Shown in pieces: positions 1 to 7,804 of a stretch of DNA of 10,712 nt. The position numbers and the translations under genes are program-made. The notes below the pieces were generated by a model. That model saw only the letters and a list, made by a program, of their open reading frames with translations, was not told the DNA's origin and did not search any database. Numbering within the stretch: the stretch's first letter is position 1; every line of letters starts with the position of its first letter. Source of the stretch: CAZNVB01 sp964576265. Lineage in GTDB: Bacteria > Acidobacteriota > Aminicenantia > Aminicenantales > UBA8522. The stretch is from NCBI GenBank assembly GCA_964576265.1, contig CAZNVB010000276.1:1-10712 (forward strand), in the 5' to 3' direction.

Positions 1-2915
1 AATAAGAAGAGAAACACTCCGGCCAGCCCCATGGGCAGAGTGAACATAATCAGGAAAGGATGAAGCAGAGATTCGAACTGGGCGGCCATAATCATGTAGA
101 CAAGAAAAGCCGACAAGACAAAAGCCAGGATCAGGCTGCGGAAGGATTTGGACATCTCTTCTTGTTCGCCGCCGAAGACAATCCGGTAATCGGGAGGCAG
201 ATTGAGATCGCTGATTCTTTTATTGACCTCGGGAACGACCCGGCTGATTTTCGCGCCGCGAAGATTGGCTGTGACCAGGACCTCGCGCTGCTGATTTTCG
301 CGATGGATTTCCTGGGGGCCGAGGGCGATTTCATAATCGACGAGTTCCCGTAAGGGGATCGTCCCTCCCTCTCGGGTCAGCTTCTGGTCAAGAAGAAGGT
401 CGATGTTCTGCCGGCTGGGCTCTTCAAAGCGAACCCGGATATCGTATTTTTTATCCAGCTCGCGCAGTTGCGTTGCCACGCGGCCCTGGACGGCGTTGAC
501 GAGATAATGGCTGATGATGTCGGGGGAAAGGCCGTATTTTTCCAGCCGGTCCTTCCTGACTTTGATCAGAAATTCCGGCTTTCCCATGCCCAGGCTGGTG
601 TTGACGTCGGCCATGCCGGGGATCTCGCGCAGCCGTCGGTCGAGCTCGAAGGCGAGACGGCGCAGGACCTCGAGGTCGTCGCCTTTGATTTTCAAGGTCA
701 GCTCGGAGGTGGAGAGAGCAAGGAATTGAGCGATGGTCGTTTGCTCTCGAAGGATGGAGACAGCGAGGTCCGGAAAGTTCGTCAGCCAGCGTCTCAAATC
801 CTCGATCGTCTCTTCGAGATGCTTGGAGCTTTTCACCTCCACCCGGATCCGGGCGGAATTGATCTCCACCTCGGGGTTGAGTCCCTCCATGCCGCTTGTG
901 ATTCCGATCTCGGAGAAATAAGTCCTGATCTCGCTCCGCTTTCCGAGCCATCGCTCGAGGGCAGCGACGACGTCGGCGGTCTGTTCGAAAGAATAGTCCA
1001 CCGGCGCCTTGAGATGGATCTCGAAAGAGGTCACCCTGAGCTTGGGCATGAGCTCCCGCGGCAGAGAGAACCCGAGAAGAAAGGTCAAGGTAAAGAAGGC
1101 CAACGAAGTCCGGAGAATCTTCCCTTTGTGATCCAGACTCCAGAGGAGGAATCGATGATAGCCGGCCGTAAACTTCTGGTATCCGGAGTTGAAACCTCGG
1201 AAAACAAAGCGGACCAGAGGCCGAAAAGGCAGGCCGAGAGAGCGGACAAGGAAAAGAAAAAGCTGGGCCAGAAAACTGAACAGCAGACCGAAAACTTTGA
1301 GGATAAGCCGGGGAAAGAAATAAAGGAGGAAGCGGAAGCCTCGGAAAGGATAGGAGAGGAAGCGCCATTTTGATCTCGCTTTGGCTTCCCTCGCCGCGGC
1401 GCTTTCGAGACTTGGCCTTTTCTCGGCTTCGCTCGCCAGGGGCTTGAATCGGAGTTCTCTTGAGGCCAGCATGGGAATGAGACTCAAAGAAACAACCATG
1501 GAAGCAAGGAGAGAGAACGTGACGGTCAGGGCCTGGTCCCGGAAGAGCTGGCCGGCGACGCCGTGGACATAGATGACCGGAAGAAAAACGACGATCGTCG
1601 TCAGGATCGTCGCACTAACGGCCATCCCCACTTCTTTGGTACCGATATAAGCCGCTTCGGTCAGGCTTTTCCCTGAGCTCTTGTGGCGAAAAATATTTTC
1701 CGCAACGACGACCGCGGCGTCATCGAGCATTCCGACTCCAAGGGCCAGACCGCCCAGAGACATGATGTTGAGGCTGATTTTGCCGAAAAACAGGAGGTTG
1801 AAGGTCGCGATGACGGAGATCGCGATGACCGAAAAAATGATCGATGCTGTCCGCAATTCCTGGAGGAAAATGATCAGGACGAGGAAAGCCAGGAGGCCTC
1901 CGGAGATGATCTCTTCCTTGACCGAGGCGATCGCCTCTTCGATATATCCGGCTTGCTCGGAAACGACGACCAGGTCCACGGCGGGATATTCCCGGCGCAG
2001 CTCGTCGAGAAGCCTCTTGGCTTTTCGGGTGACCAGGACGGTGTTGGCTCCCGATTCTTTGCGAACGAGAAGTCCGACACAATCCTGGCCGTTGAGACGG
2101 GTCGCTCCCTGCCTCTCCTTGATCGAATCCTTGATGCGGGCGATATCTTTCAAGCGGATCACTCCGCGCTCGGCGGTTGTCTTCAGGCTGATTTCCGCGA
2201 TTTCATCGAGAAACTCGAATTCGCCGACTACCCGAAGGGCATATTTGAATTTTCCCTTCCGGATGTTGCCTCCTTGGAGATTGCGATTGAAGGCCTCAAT
2301 CCGATCGCCGACCTCTTGGATCGTCAGTCCGTAAAGGGAAAGAAGCTCGGGGTTGACTTCGACCTGGATTTCTCTTTCCACTCCTCCTGCAACTTCGGCT
2401 GAACCGATGCCTTCGATCTGCTCCAATCGGGGCTTGATCAGCTCTTCGCAGAATTCTTTCGTCTCGAGAAGCGACCCTTCTCCGGAGACGGAAATCACCA
2501 TGATCGGCCGGCTCTTCGGGTCGAGGGGGATAATCGTTGGGTTCCCCGCCTCCTCAGGGATGGTGTAGCGAACGCTGTCCAGCTTCTCGCGCGTATGAAG
2601 CATAGCAAAATCCATGTCCGTTCCCCAGGAAAACTCGAGGGTCAAATAGGAGATTCCCTCCTTGGAGACCGATTCGACCCGGCGCAGCCCGGGAATTCGG
2701 CTGACCGCCGCCTCGATCGGTTTGGTGAGGAGCGTTTCGATTTCTTCGGGAGCCACGCCCCCGTATTCGGTGACGACGGAGAGGCGCGGGTAGCTGATGT
2801 CGGGAAGAAGGTCAACGCTCAGTTGGCGCAGTGAGACGAATCCCAAGAGGACGACGGCAAGATAGAACATCAGAGTTGTGACCGGTCGTTCGATGGCGAT
2901 TTTGGCCAGCTTCAT
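1..2915 (-). CDS. RND efflux permease, HAE-1/AcrB-like (C-terminus cut by window edge)
   Basis: Inner-membrane proton-driven pump subunit of a tripartite efflux system. The frame is open from ATG at 2915 to the window edge, giving 971 residues; AGGAG at 2923-2927 lies 7 bases upstream of the ATG. It begins MKLAKIAIERPVTTLMFY, the usual RND first helix. The porter region has GGVAPEEIE and a SYPRLSV stretch. The TM4 proton-relay pair is present (D398, D399, in LGVGMLDDAAVVVAENI), matching AcrB D407/D408. The visible end, IMFTLPMGLAGVFL, matches AcrB TM9, so TM10 (with the AcrB K940 equivalent) to TM12 lie outside. Relative to AcrB it is about 60 residues longer at this point, and the excess sits between TM6 and TM7 (about residues 495-590), where a Phe/Leu-rich segment occurs. 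Substrate is unknown; the sequence favours HAE-type (organic compounds) over heavy-metal pumps, by overall resemblance only. Its own promoter lies just upstream; the adaptor gene is 1.6 kb away on the same strand. Confidence 0.93.
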   Translation of the reverse strand, partial: MKLAKIAIERPVTTLMFYLAVVLLGFVSLRQLSVDLLPDISYPRLSVVTEYGGVAPEEIETLLTKPIEAAVSRIPGLRRVESVSKEGISYLTLEFSWGTDMDFAMLHTREKLDSVRYTIPEEAGNPTIIPLDPKSRPIMVISVSGEGSLLETKEFCEELIKPRLEQIEGIGSAEVAGGVEREIQVEVNPELLSLYGLTIQEVGDRIEAFNRNLQGGNIRKGKFKYALRVVGEFEFLDEIAEISLKTTAERGVIRLKDIARIKDSIKERQGATRLNGQDCVGLLVRKESGANTVLVTRKAKRLLDELRREYPAVDLVVVSEQAGYIEEAIASVKEEIISGGLLAFLVLIIFLQELRTASIIFSVIAISVIATFNLLFFGKISLNIMSLGGLALGVGMLDDAAVVVAENIFRHKSSGKSLTEAAYIGTKEVGMAVSATILTTIVVFLPVIYVHGVAGQLFRDQALTVTFSLLASMVVSLSLIPMLASRELRFKPLASEAEKRPSLESAAAREAKARSKWRFLSYPFRGFRFLLYFFPRLILKVFGLLFSFLAQLFLFLVRSLGLPFRPLVRFVFRGFNSGYQKFTAGYHRFLLWSLDHKGKILRTSLAFFTLTFLLGFSLPRELMPKLRVTSFEIHLKAPVDYSFEQTADVVAALERWLGKRSEIRTYFSEIGITSGMEGLNPEVEINSARIRVEVKSSKHLEETIEDLRRWLTNFPDLAVSILREQTTIAQFLALSTSELTLKIKGDDLEVLRRLAFELDRRLREIPGMADVNTSLGMGKPEFLIKVRKDRLEKYGLSPDIISHYLVNAVQGRVATQLRELDKKYDIRVRFEEPSRQNIDLLLDQKLTREGGTIPLRELVDYEIALGPQEIHRENQQREVLVTANLRGAKISRVVPEVNKRISDLNLPPDYRIVFGGEQEEMSKSFRSLILAFVLSAFLVYMIMAAQFESLLHPFLIMFTLPMGLAGVFLFL

Positions 2916-2941
2916 CGAGGCGCTCCTGGGTTATTGACCCA

Positions 2942-2970
2942 ATTCTATTACCTTCTTGACCGCTTGTAAA
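2942..2970 (-). promoter_or_regulatory. Sigma70-like promoter for the RND permease gene
   Basis: On the minus strand, TTTACA (2965-2970) and TAGAAT (2942-2947) are separated by exactly 17 bases. Each hexamer matches the consensus in five of six positions. The predicted transcript start, about 2935, would give a leader of about 20 bases that contains the AGGAG ribosome binding site. This suggests the permease is transcribed independently of the adaptor gene upstream. Confidence 0.6.
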
Positions 2971-2978
2971 ATTAAACT

Positions 2979-2996
2979 CGGACGCTCGGGCGTTCG
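2979..2996. promoter_or_regulatory. Palindromic operator-like site upstream of the RND promoter
   Basis: The plus strand reads CGGACGC-TCGG-GCGTTCG, with arms complementary in six of seven positions around a 4-base centre. It lies 8 bases upstream of the -35 hexamer of the permease promoter, on the side facing the divergent gene. Dyads in this position often bind dimeric regulators of efflux genes, but no regulator gene is in the window, so the role is inferred only from symmetry and place. Confidence 0.3.
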
Positions 2997-3208
2997 TTTC
3001 CTCAGGGAGAGACGTCCGTGGCCGAGGCGAAGGCTCACTTCCCCACCGCTCGGTAATCCTTGGCCATCGGAATTCGGTGGCCCCCTCCGTCGCTCAAAGA
3101 CAAGGAAAAATTTCCGTTTCCGCCGCAATTCGCCGCCGGAGGGAACTTTTTTGTCAAAAAGCCGTATGGAAGGAGGAACATGCCTGGTTGCTGAATGAGG
3201 AGAGAAGA

Positions 3209-4300
3209 ATGGAAACTGCCCGAAAGATCATCGGTCTCCTTTTCATCATCTTCTTAGCCCTGCCGACGCTCTTCGGCGTCATCTGGGCCGTGGGCATGAT
3301 CCGGGCTTCAGTCTCGCCCGAATTTCTCACTGAACTTCCCCGAGAGATTATCGCTCGAGTCCCGGAAACCGTCGACGAAATCTTCCAGGACGCCAGAAGC
3401 GAGGAGTTCATCACGGATGATCGGATCAGGGCTTGGTTTGACGCGGCCGTCAAGGCCGGAATACCCCCCCGTGAAGTGTTTGAGAAGACGGGTCTGATGA
3501 GCTGGATGGAGGACGAGGTCTCCGACTCCCTTCGACAGTTCGGCCTTGTCCTGAGAGGAGAAAGAAAGCCGCGGCCGATCGTCATCGAACTCCGACCGCT
3601 CAAGGCGGCCCTTCTTCATCCCGAAATGGAGCGTTTTCTGACGGAGACTCTGAATCAACTTCCTTCCTGCGACGAACAGGGAATGAAAACCTGGGCGGAA
3701 TTCATGGGCTCCGGTGCACACCATCTCCTTCAGGCATGCCGTCCGGACCCGGCCGTAGCCCAAGAGGCGCTTCTCTCCGCCCGCACCAGGCTCGTCGAAC
3801 AGATCAAAGACGAAATCGAGCTCATGGAATCTCCCTATCGCTTTCCGGTCGTGCCCTTTGGGTTATCGAACTTCGTTTCTTCTATCTCCTACCTCCTTTT
3901 TCTTATCCCGGCCGCACTAATTTTTCTTGGAGCGGCGATCGGGGCCGGATCGCCGGCCGGAATTTTCCGCTGGGCTGGGATTTCCGTCCTTGCCGGAAGC
4001 CTGCCGGCCCTTCTTTTGTCCTACGGGACAAAATCTCTCTCTCTCTGGGCGATCAAATCCTGGCCGCATCGCTGGCATGAGGCCTGGCCGACCGAGTTCG
4101 GCGACCTGGTGATGAAGAAGTTGAGCTGGATCCCGGCCCGCGTCGTCGATCAACTTTTCTCGCCGGTGATCGGGGTGGCAGCCGTTGTCTGTGTCGTGGG
4201 AATCGTTCTTTATGCTTTGTCGTTTACGGTTCAGGATCATTCGAGAAAGGCCGGGAAGCCCATTTCAGCGGCTCCGCGCATTGCTCCAAAGGCTGAATAA
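3209..4300 (+). CDS. Unrecognised integral membrane protein, four predicted helices with a large N-terminal extramembrane domain
   Basis: I do not recognise a named family. The start is the ATG at 3209, chosen because GAGGAG (3197-3202) lies 6 bases before it and a signal-anchor-like helix follows at once; the product is 363 residues. Helix 1 spans about residues 7-29. A mainly helical, acidic extramembrane domain follows (30-220), with only two cysteines, C154 (LPSC) and C177 (ACRPDP), that could form a disulfide if the domain is periplasmic. Three C-terminal helices lie near 223-246, 250-271 and 320-341; between the last two is a Trp-rich segment (W280, W285, W289, W293). The tail is short and basic/proline-containing. 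It is the only plus-strand gene here, divergent from the RND permease and convergent with the adaptor, so it splits the efflux locus. A link to efflux is possible from position but not shown. The layout recalls uncharacterised membrane proteins with an LPxC...CxP pattern known in other phyla; that is an impression from memory. Confidence 0.85.
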   Translation: METARKIIGLLFIIFLALPTLFGVIWAVGMIRASVSPEFLTELPREIIARVPETVDEIFQDARSEEFITDDRIRAWFDAAVKAGIPPREVFEKTGLMSWMEDEVSDSLRQFGLVLRGERKPRPIVIELRPLKAALLHPEMERFLTETLNQLPSCDEQGMKTWAEFMGSGAHHLLQACRPDPAVAQEALLSARTRLVEQIKDEIELMESPYRFPVVPFGLSNFVSSISYLLFLIPAALIFLGAAIGAGSPAGIFRWAGISVLAGSLPALLLSYGTKSLSLWAIKSWPHRWHEAWPTEFGDLVMKKLSWIPARVVDQLFSPVIGVAAVVCVVGIVLYALSFTVQDHSRKAGKPISAAPRIAPKAE

Positions 4301-4313
4301 TTCCGGAGGAATT
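4299..4313 (+). terminator. Weak hairpin at the end of the membrane-protein gene
   Basis: AATTCC (4299-4304) pairs with GGAATT (4308-4313) around a 3-base loop. The first arm overlaps the TAA stop codon, and the sequence continues TTCCCCTT. The stem is short and the pyrimidine tract is interrupted, so termination here is only possible. Confidence 0.25.
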
Positions 4314-4470
4314 TTCCCCTTCAGTCTCCAATCTCCCGAGAAGCATGATCATCTGAGCTTTCAGGGCAGGAGCCATCAGAACAAAAATTATTTCTGAAGA
4401 GATCTCGATTCACTCCCTTCGGGCTCACCCATCCCTCTCGCTGCGAAAAGAGGAGCGAAGATGAAATCGC

Positions 4471-4486
4471 AGCTCGACTTTGAGCT
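4471..4486 (-). terminator. Short hairpin downstream of the adaptor gene
   Basis: AGCTC (4471-4475) pairs with GAGCT (4482-4486) across a 6-base loop, 12 bases past the adaptor stop codon in its direction of transcription. There is no clear T-run after it on the minus strand (GCGATTTC), so it is a weak candidate. The rest of the 198-base convergent gap (4301-4498) shows nothing else I can identify. Confidence 0.2.
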
Positions 4487-4498
4487 TAGGGGCAAAGC

Positions 4499-5758
4499 CT
4501 ATTCTTTGGCCACCTCGACCCTGGCGTCATGAGCTAAAGTGAGATGCCCCTCGACGATGACCAGCTCGCCTTCCTTGACGCCGTCGAGCACTTCGGCGAA
4601 CTCCTCGTTTTCCAAGCCGACCTCGATATAACGCCATTTGGCCAGCCCTTCTTCCACGACGAAAACAAGCTTCCGGCCGCCACGGACGAGAATGGCCTCC
4701 TGGGGAACAAGCAGCCGATTGGCATAAACGTCCGCGGCGATCTCGACTTCGGCGTGCATTCCTGGTTTGATTTCTTCTCTGGGGTTATCGACGGCGATCT
4801 GGACCATGCACGTCCTGTCCGTCGGGTTAATCACCGGGCTGACGGCCTCGACCTTCCCCTGGAAGATCTTGTCGGGATAGGCGCTGAACCGAAGTTCCGC
4901 CTCCCGGCCGATCCGGATCTTTCCGATCTCGCTCTCCAGGACCCTGGCCTGGACTTTGATTTGGCTGATATCGACCAGGGTAAAAATCTCTCTCCCCGCA
5001 GAGAGGTTCTCTTTAGGCGAAACCTTGATCTCGGTGATCATCCCGGAAAAGGGAGCCCGAATCTTTGTTTTTTCAAGCTCCAGGCGGGACATCTTGACAT
5101 CGATCTCGGCCTGGGTGAACTGCTTGGCCGAGGCCATGACTTCGTCCTTCTTCTTGCCGCTTTCGATGAGCACGAGTTCGTAGTCGCTTTTAATTTTCTC
5201 GAATTCCTCCGCGGACATTAAACCCTGGCTGAATCGGGACGCCGCCTGGCTGAACGCCTCCTCGGCTCTTCTCAATTTATCCAGGTCGCTGCTTTCCAAC
5301 TCCTTCTCGGGCGCAGAGAATTGTTTTTCGAGAAGAAGCTCGGAAAGGGACTTCAGACGGGTGGCCTCGGCCCGCTCGAGTTTGAGCCTGTACTCGCGAT
5401 CCTCGATTTCCAAAAGGAGATCTCCTTCGCGGACGTGCAGCCCTTCTCGGACATTCAGGTTCTTGATCGTGCCGGACACTTCGGTTTTCATGACGATTCT
5501 TTTTTCCGTGACGGCTTCACCCGGGGATTTGAGCTTGATCACAAGCTCTCCTCGGCTTGCGGGAAGAACTTTCACCGGCAGGACAGATTCCCGCGGCTTC
5601 TGAGCAGGAGAGGAACCCGACTGGGCAGTTTCTGCGTTGTCTTCCGGCCGGTTCTTTCCTTTGCCTTTGTCCAGAAAGAGAAAATAGCCCGCCGCCGCGA
5701 GGACGATGACAATTAAACCGATCGCCAGGGATTTTTTAGAGTAAATCATCGGGCTCAT
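4499..5758 (-). CDS. RND efflux periplasmic adaptor subunit (membrane fusion protein, AcrA/HlyD-like)
   Basis: Adaptor that bridges an inner-membrane RND pump and an outer-membrane channel. Its 419 residues are typical of the family. Residues 11-29 form one N-terminal membrane anchor with no lipobox, followed by a Lys/Gln/Ser-rich linker to about 60. The two halves of the lipoyl/biotinyl-like domain are at 73-119 (VSGTIKNLNVREG, then GDLLLEIED) and 231-262 (KIRAPFSGMITEI). Between them lies a long charged alpha-helical coiled-coil hairpin (about 120-230). A beta-barrel domain (about 263-345, ending KPGMHAEVEI) and a membrane-proximal domain with LVPQEAIL close the protein. AAGGAGA at 5761-5767 sits very close to the ATG at 5758; the fourth-codon ATG at 5749 has a longer spacer of about 12 bases, so the exact start is uncertain. 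It presumably partners the permease at 1-2915, although a plus-strand gene separates them. No outer-membrane factor gene is visible. Confidence 0.93.
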   Translation of the reverse strand: MSPMIYSKKSLAIGLIVIVLAAAGYFLFLDKGKGKNRPEDNAETAQSGSSPAQKPRESVLPVKVLPASRGELVIKLKSPGEAVTEKRIVMKTEVSGTIKNLNVREGLHVREGDLLLEIEDREYRLKLERAEATRLKSLSELLLEKQFSAPEKELESSDLDKLRRAEEAFSQAASRFSQGLMSAEEFEKIKSDYELVLIESGKKKDEVMASAKQFTQAEIDVKMSRLELEKTKIRAPFSGMITEIKVSPKENLSAGREIFTLVDISQIKVQARVLESEIGKIRIGREAELRFSAYPDKIFQGKVEAVSPVINPTDRTCMVQIAVDNPREEIKPGMHAEVEIAADVYANRLLVPQEAILVRGGRKLVFVVEEGLAKWRYIEVGLENEEFAEVLDGVKEGELVIVEGHLTLAHDARVEVAKE

Positions 5759-5796
5759 CTTCTCCTTCCGCCTCTCCCGCCGGCGTCTCCATGAGC

Positions 5797-5825
5797 ATCA
5801 TATAAACGACGCCGCGAAAAGTCAA
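5797..5825 (-). promoter_or_regulatory. Sigma70-like promoter for the adaptor gene
   Basis: On the minus strand, TTGACT (5820-5825) and TATGAT (5797-5802) have a 17-base spacer, each five of six to consensus. The predicted start near 5790 gives a leader of roughly 30 bases that includes the purine-rich ribosome binding region. The site lies in the 170-base gap after the GH3 gene, so the adaptor probably does not depend on read-through from it. Confidence 0.65.
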
Positions 5826-5867
5826 TTTGCCTCATTTTCGGCAGCTTAACCGGCTAAACCATAGAAC

Positions 5868-5898
5868 TCAGAAACTCGCGGAAAGGATTCTTTTCTGA
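5868..5898 (-). terminator. Inverted repeat after the GH3 gene
   Basis: TCAGAAA (5868-5874) pairs with TTTCTGA (5892-5898) around a 17-base loop, 30 bases beyond the GH3 stop and before the adaptor promoter. Position suits a transcription end, but no T-run follows on the minus strand and the loop is large, so this is a weak call. Confidence 0.2.
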
Positions 5899-5928
5899 AG
5901 GCAACGACGGCCAAGGCCGAATACGGCG

Positions 5929-7701
5929 TTATCTTGCCTTGAGTAAGACGCCGTGGCCGGCCGGATAAAGCCCAGGGATGGAGACCGGCAGCCGGCCGGT
6001 GATGTCGATTTCGCCGCAGACCGCCTCGACGGCGACCTCCTGCGCCTGGGGCGTATTCCGATAAAAACACAGATAAGCATCGACTTCGGGAAAATGGCGG
6101 AGAAAATAGGGACTGCCGAAAGAAAGAGCGACGGTCTTTTTTTTGGCCCACGAAATCTCTCGGACGAGGTCGATGTGCCTGGGCAGGAGGTCGACGCTTC
6201 CTTTTGCCGTCCTAAGGCTTGAGAACAGAGCAATGATGACAAGATCGGCCTCGAGGGCTTTTTCTTTTGCCTGATTCAGGAATTCCTGGCCGGTGAAGGC
6301 ATCGGCATAAAAGGCGCTGATTCCCATGTGTCTTTTCCGGAGCTCGCGGATGAAAATGCTTCCGGCGTAGTAGTCGTCGGCGTCGCTACTCAAAGAAAGG
6401 ACTGCGATTCTCAAGCCGAGCGGCTCCCTGGGGAGAGGGAGAATCTCCCCCCTGTTTCTAACGAGTGTCACCGCCTTTTCAAAAGCCAACCGGGCCTGAC
6501 GAAGGCTCTGGGGAGAGGCGATTTTTTCGGCTAGAGCGGAGATGTCCACGAATCGGTTTCGAGGCAAACCGAGCCGGGCTTTGAGGGCGAGAATTCGAGC
6601 CACGGACTCGTCGATCCGTTCCTTTCGAATCCGGCCTGTCTTAACCGCCCGGACGAGACTGTCGATCACGGCCTCGGGTTCCGGCGGAAGAAGGACCATA
6701 TCCACACCGGCCTCGACCGAAAGCAGGGCTGCCTCCTCTGGGCCGTATCTGTTCGTGATTCCCCCCATGCCCATCGAGTCTGTAACGATTAGGCCTCTAA
6801 AGCCGAGCTTTTTTCTAAGGAGGTCGGATAGAATCGCCGGAGAAAGCGTCGCCGGGAGGCCGGGTGTCGCATCCAGGGCCGGAACGTGAAGGTGCCCGGT
6901 CATCACCGCTTCGACTCCGGCCTCGATGGCTCTGGCAAATGGATAGAGTTCAATCTGTTCAAGGCGATCCCGGTCGGCATTGATCGTCGGGAGGAGGTTG
7001 TGAGAATCGAGAGCGGTGTCGCCGTGGCCCGGGAAATGCTTGGCCGTGGCGATCATCCCGTTTCTCTGGCATCCTTTAATAAACGCTTCGGCTAACCGAC
7101 TGACATTTTTCGGGTCTTCGCCCAGGGAGCGGGTGCTGATGACCGGGTTGTCCGGGTTGACGTTGACGTCGACGACGGGCGCATAGGTCATGTGAACCCC
7201 CATCGCCCTTCCCTCAGTGGCGGTGATCCGGCCCATCTCCGCGGCCAGCTCCTCCGAGTCCGCGGCGCCTAAAGCCATGAGAGGCGGAAACAAGGTCGTG
7301 CCGTTGATTCTCATCGCCGCCCCCCATTCGAAGTCGGCGGCGATGAGAAGGGGAATGCGGGCTTGGCGCTGAAGATAGTTGGTCAGATGTGCAGTCTCGT
7401 AGATTTCTCCGGCAAAGAGGACCAAGCCGCCGATCTTGCGCTTGGTGATCAGTTCGACGAGAAAACGGAGTTCGTCGCTGGCCAGGTTGAAAAATCGGCC
7501 GTTGTATCGCCAGGCGATCATTTGACCGATTTTTTCTTCGATCGTCATGGCGGAGAGAGTCTTCCGAACCCATCTCGCTTCCGCAGACGTGTAGGGCGCT
7601 AAGCGCGGGACCGACACGGCCGGGGCACAACTCATTGCAGCCAGGGACAAGACGAGAAAAGCGCCAATCAACGCAAAGAGCGATCTATTCCCGGGGATCA
7701 T
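5929..7701 (-). CDS. nagZ: Glycoside hydrolase family 3 beta-N-acetylhexosaminidase (NagZ-type), probable lipoprotein
   Basis: Removes terminal N-acetylglucosamine from murein fragments by a retaining mechanism, if it is a true NagZ. Residue numbers use the longer reading that starts at GTG 7728 (599 residues). I prefer the ATG at 7701 (590 residues) because AAGGAA precedes it at good spacing. A hydrophobic signal segment (about 16-33) ends in AAMSC, a plausible but imperfect lipobox with C34. The GH3 barrel spans about 50-385: KHFPGHGDT (230-238), the DSH triad segment D241-S-H243 typical of NagZ acid/base dyads, and the nucleophile D317 in IVTDSMGMGG. A C-terminal alpha/beta domain (about 415-599) ends GLYPAGHGV. 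That makes it longer than single-domain proteobacterial NagZ (about 340) and like two-domain Bacillus NagZ/YbbD, though without an attached beta-lactamase domain. It follows the purine permease by 103 bases and may share its transcript. Another GH3 specificity, such as a broader beta-glycosidase, is less likely given the DSH motif. Confidence 0.88.
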   Translation of the reverse strand: MIPGNRSLFALIGAFLVLSLAAMSCAPAVSVPRLAPYTSAEARWVRKTLSAMTIEEKIGQMIAWRYNGRFFNLASDELRFLVELITKRKIGGLVLFAGEIYETAHLTNYLQRQARIPLLIAADFEWGAAMRINGTTLFPPLMALGAADSEELAAEMGRITATEGRAMGVHMTYAPVVDVNVNPDNPVISTRSLGEDPKNVSRLAEAFIKGCQRNGMIATAKHFPGHGDTALDSHNLLPTINADRDRLEQIELYPFARAIEAGVEAVMTGHLHVPALDATPGLPATLSPAILSDLLRKKLGFRGLIVTDSMGMGGITNRYGPEEAALLSVEAGVDMVLLPPEPEAVIDSLVRAVKTGRIRKERIDESVARILALKARLGLPRNRFVDISALAEKIASPQSLRQARLAFEKAVTLVRNRGEILPLPREPLGLRIAVLSLSSDADDYYAGSIFIRELRKRHMGISAFYADAFTGQEFLNQAKEKALEADLVIIALFSSLRTAKGSVDLLPRHIDLVREISWAKKKTVALSFGSPYFLRHFPEVDAYLCFYRNTPQAQEVAVEAVCGEIDITGRLPVSIPGLYPAGHGVLLKAR

Positions 7702-7804
7702 CCCGCTCTTCCTTACCTGGTATTTCACTTTTTACCTTTCGCTTTGCCTTTTGCCCGCCTTTTTCGAGATGATTTTTCCTGCCGACCTTTCTGCCCGGAT
7801 CGTC

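Noticed and set aside
451..1368. 305-residue open frame on the minus strand
   Set aside because: It is out of phase with the RND permease, which reads correctly through the whole region; its product is Pro/Arg/Ser-rich low-complexity sequence typical of a shadow frame.
468..1373. 301-residue open frame on the plus strand
   Set aside because: Antisense to the RND permease coding sequence, no family resemblance and no credible ribosome binding site; a shadow caused by GC-rich codon use.
3180..3194. Four-codon leader ORF (MPGC) after AAGGAGG, upstream of the membrane-protein gene
   Set aside because: The spacer to its ATG is only 3 bases and nothing else supports translation or attenuation.
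3077..3208. Longer start (GTG at 3077) for the plus-strand membrane protein
   Set aside because: It would add 44 basic, non-hydrophobic residues before the first helix and lacks a ribosome binding site; the ATG at 3209 has a good one.
4544..5221. 225-residue open frame on the plus strand
   Set aside because: Antisense to the well-supported adaptor gene; Asp/Leu/Phe-biased sequence with no recognisable domain.
7729..7804. Purine-rich stretch before the GH3 gene as a terminator or repeat
   Set aside because: Short GC-TTT-like repeats are visible, but no stable stem or T-run; it most likely just forms the GH3 leader.
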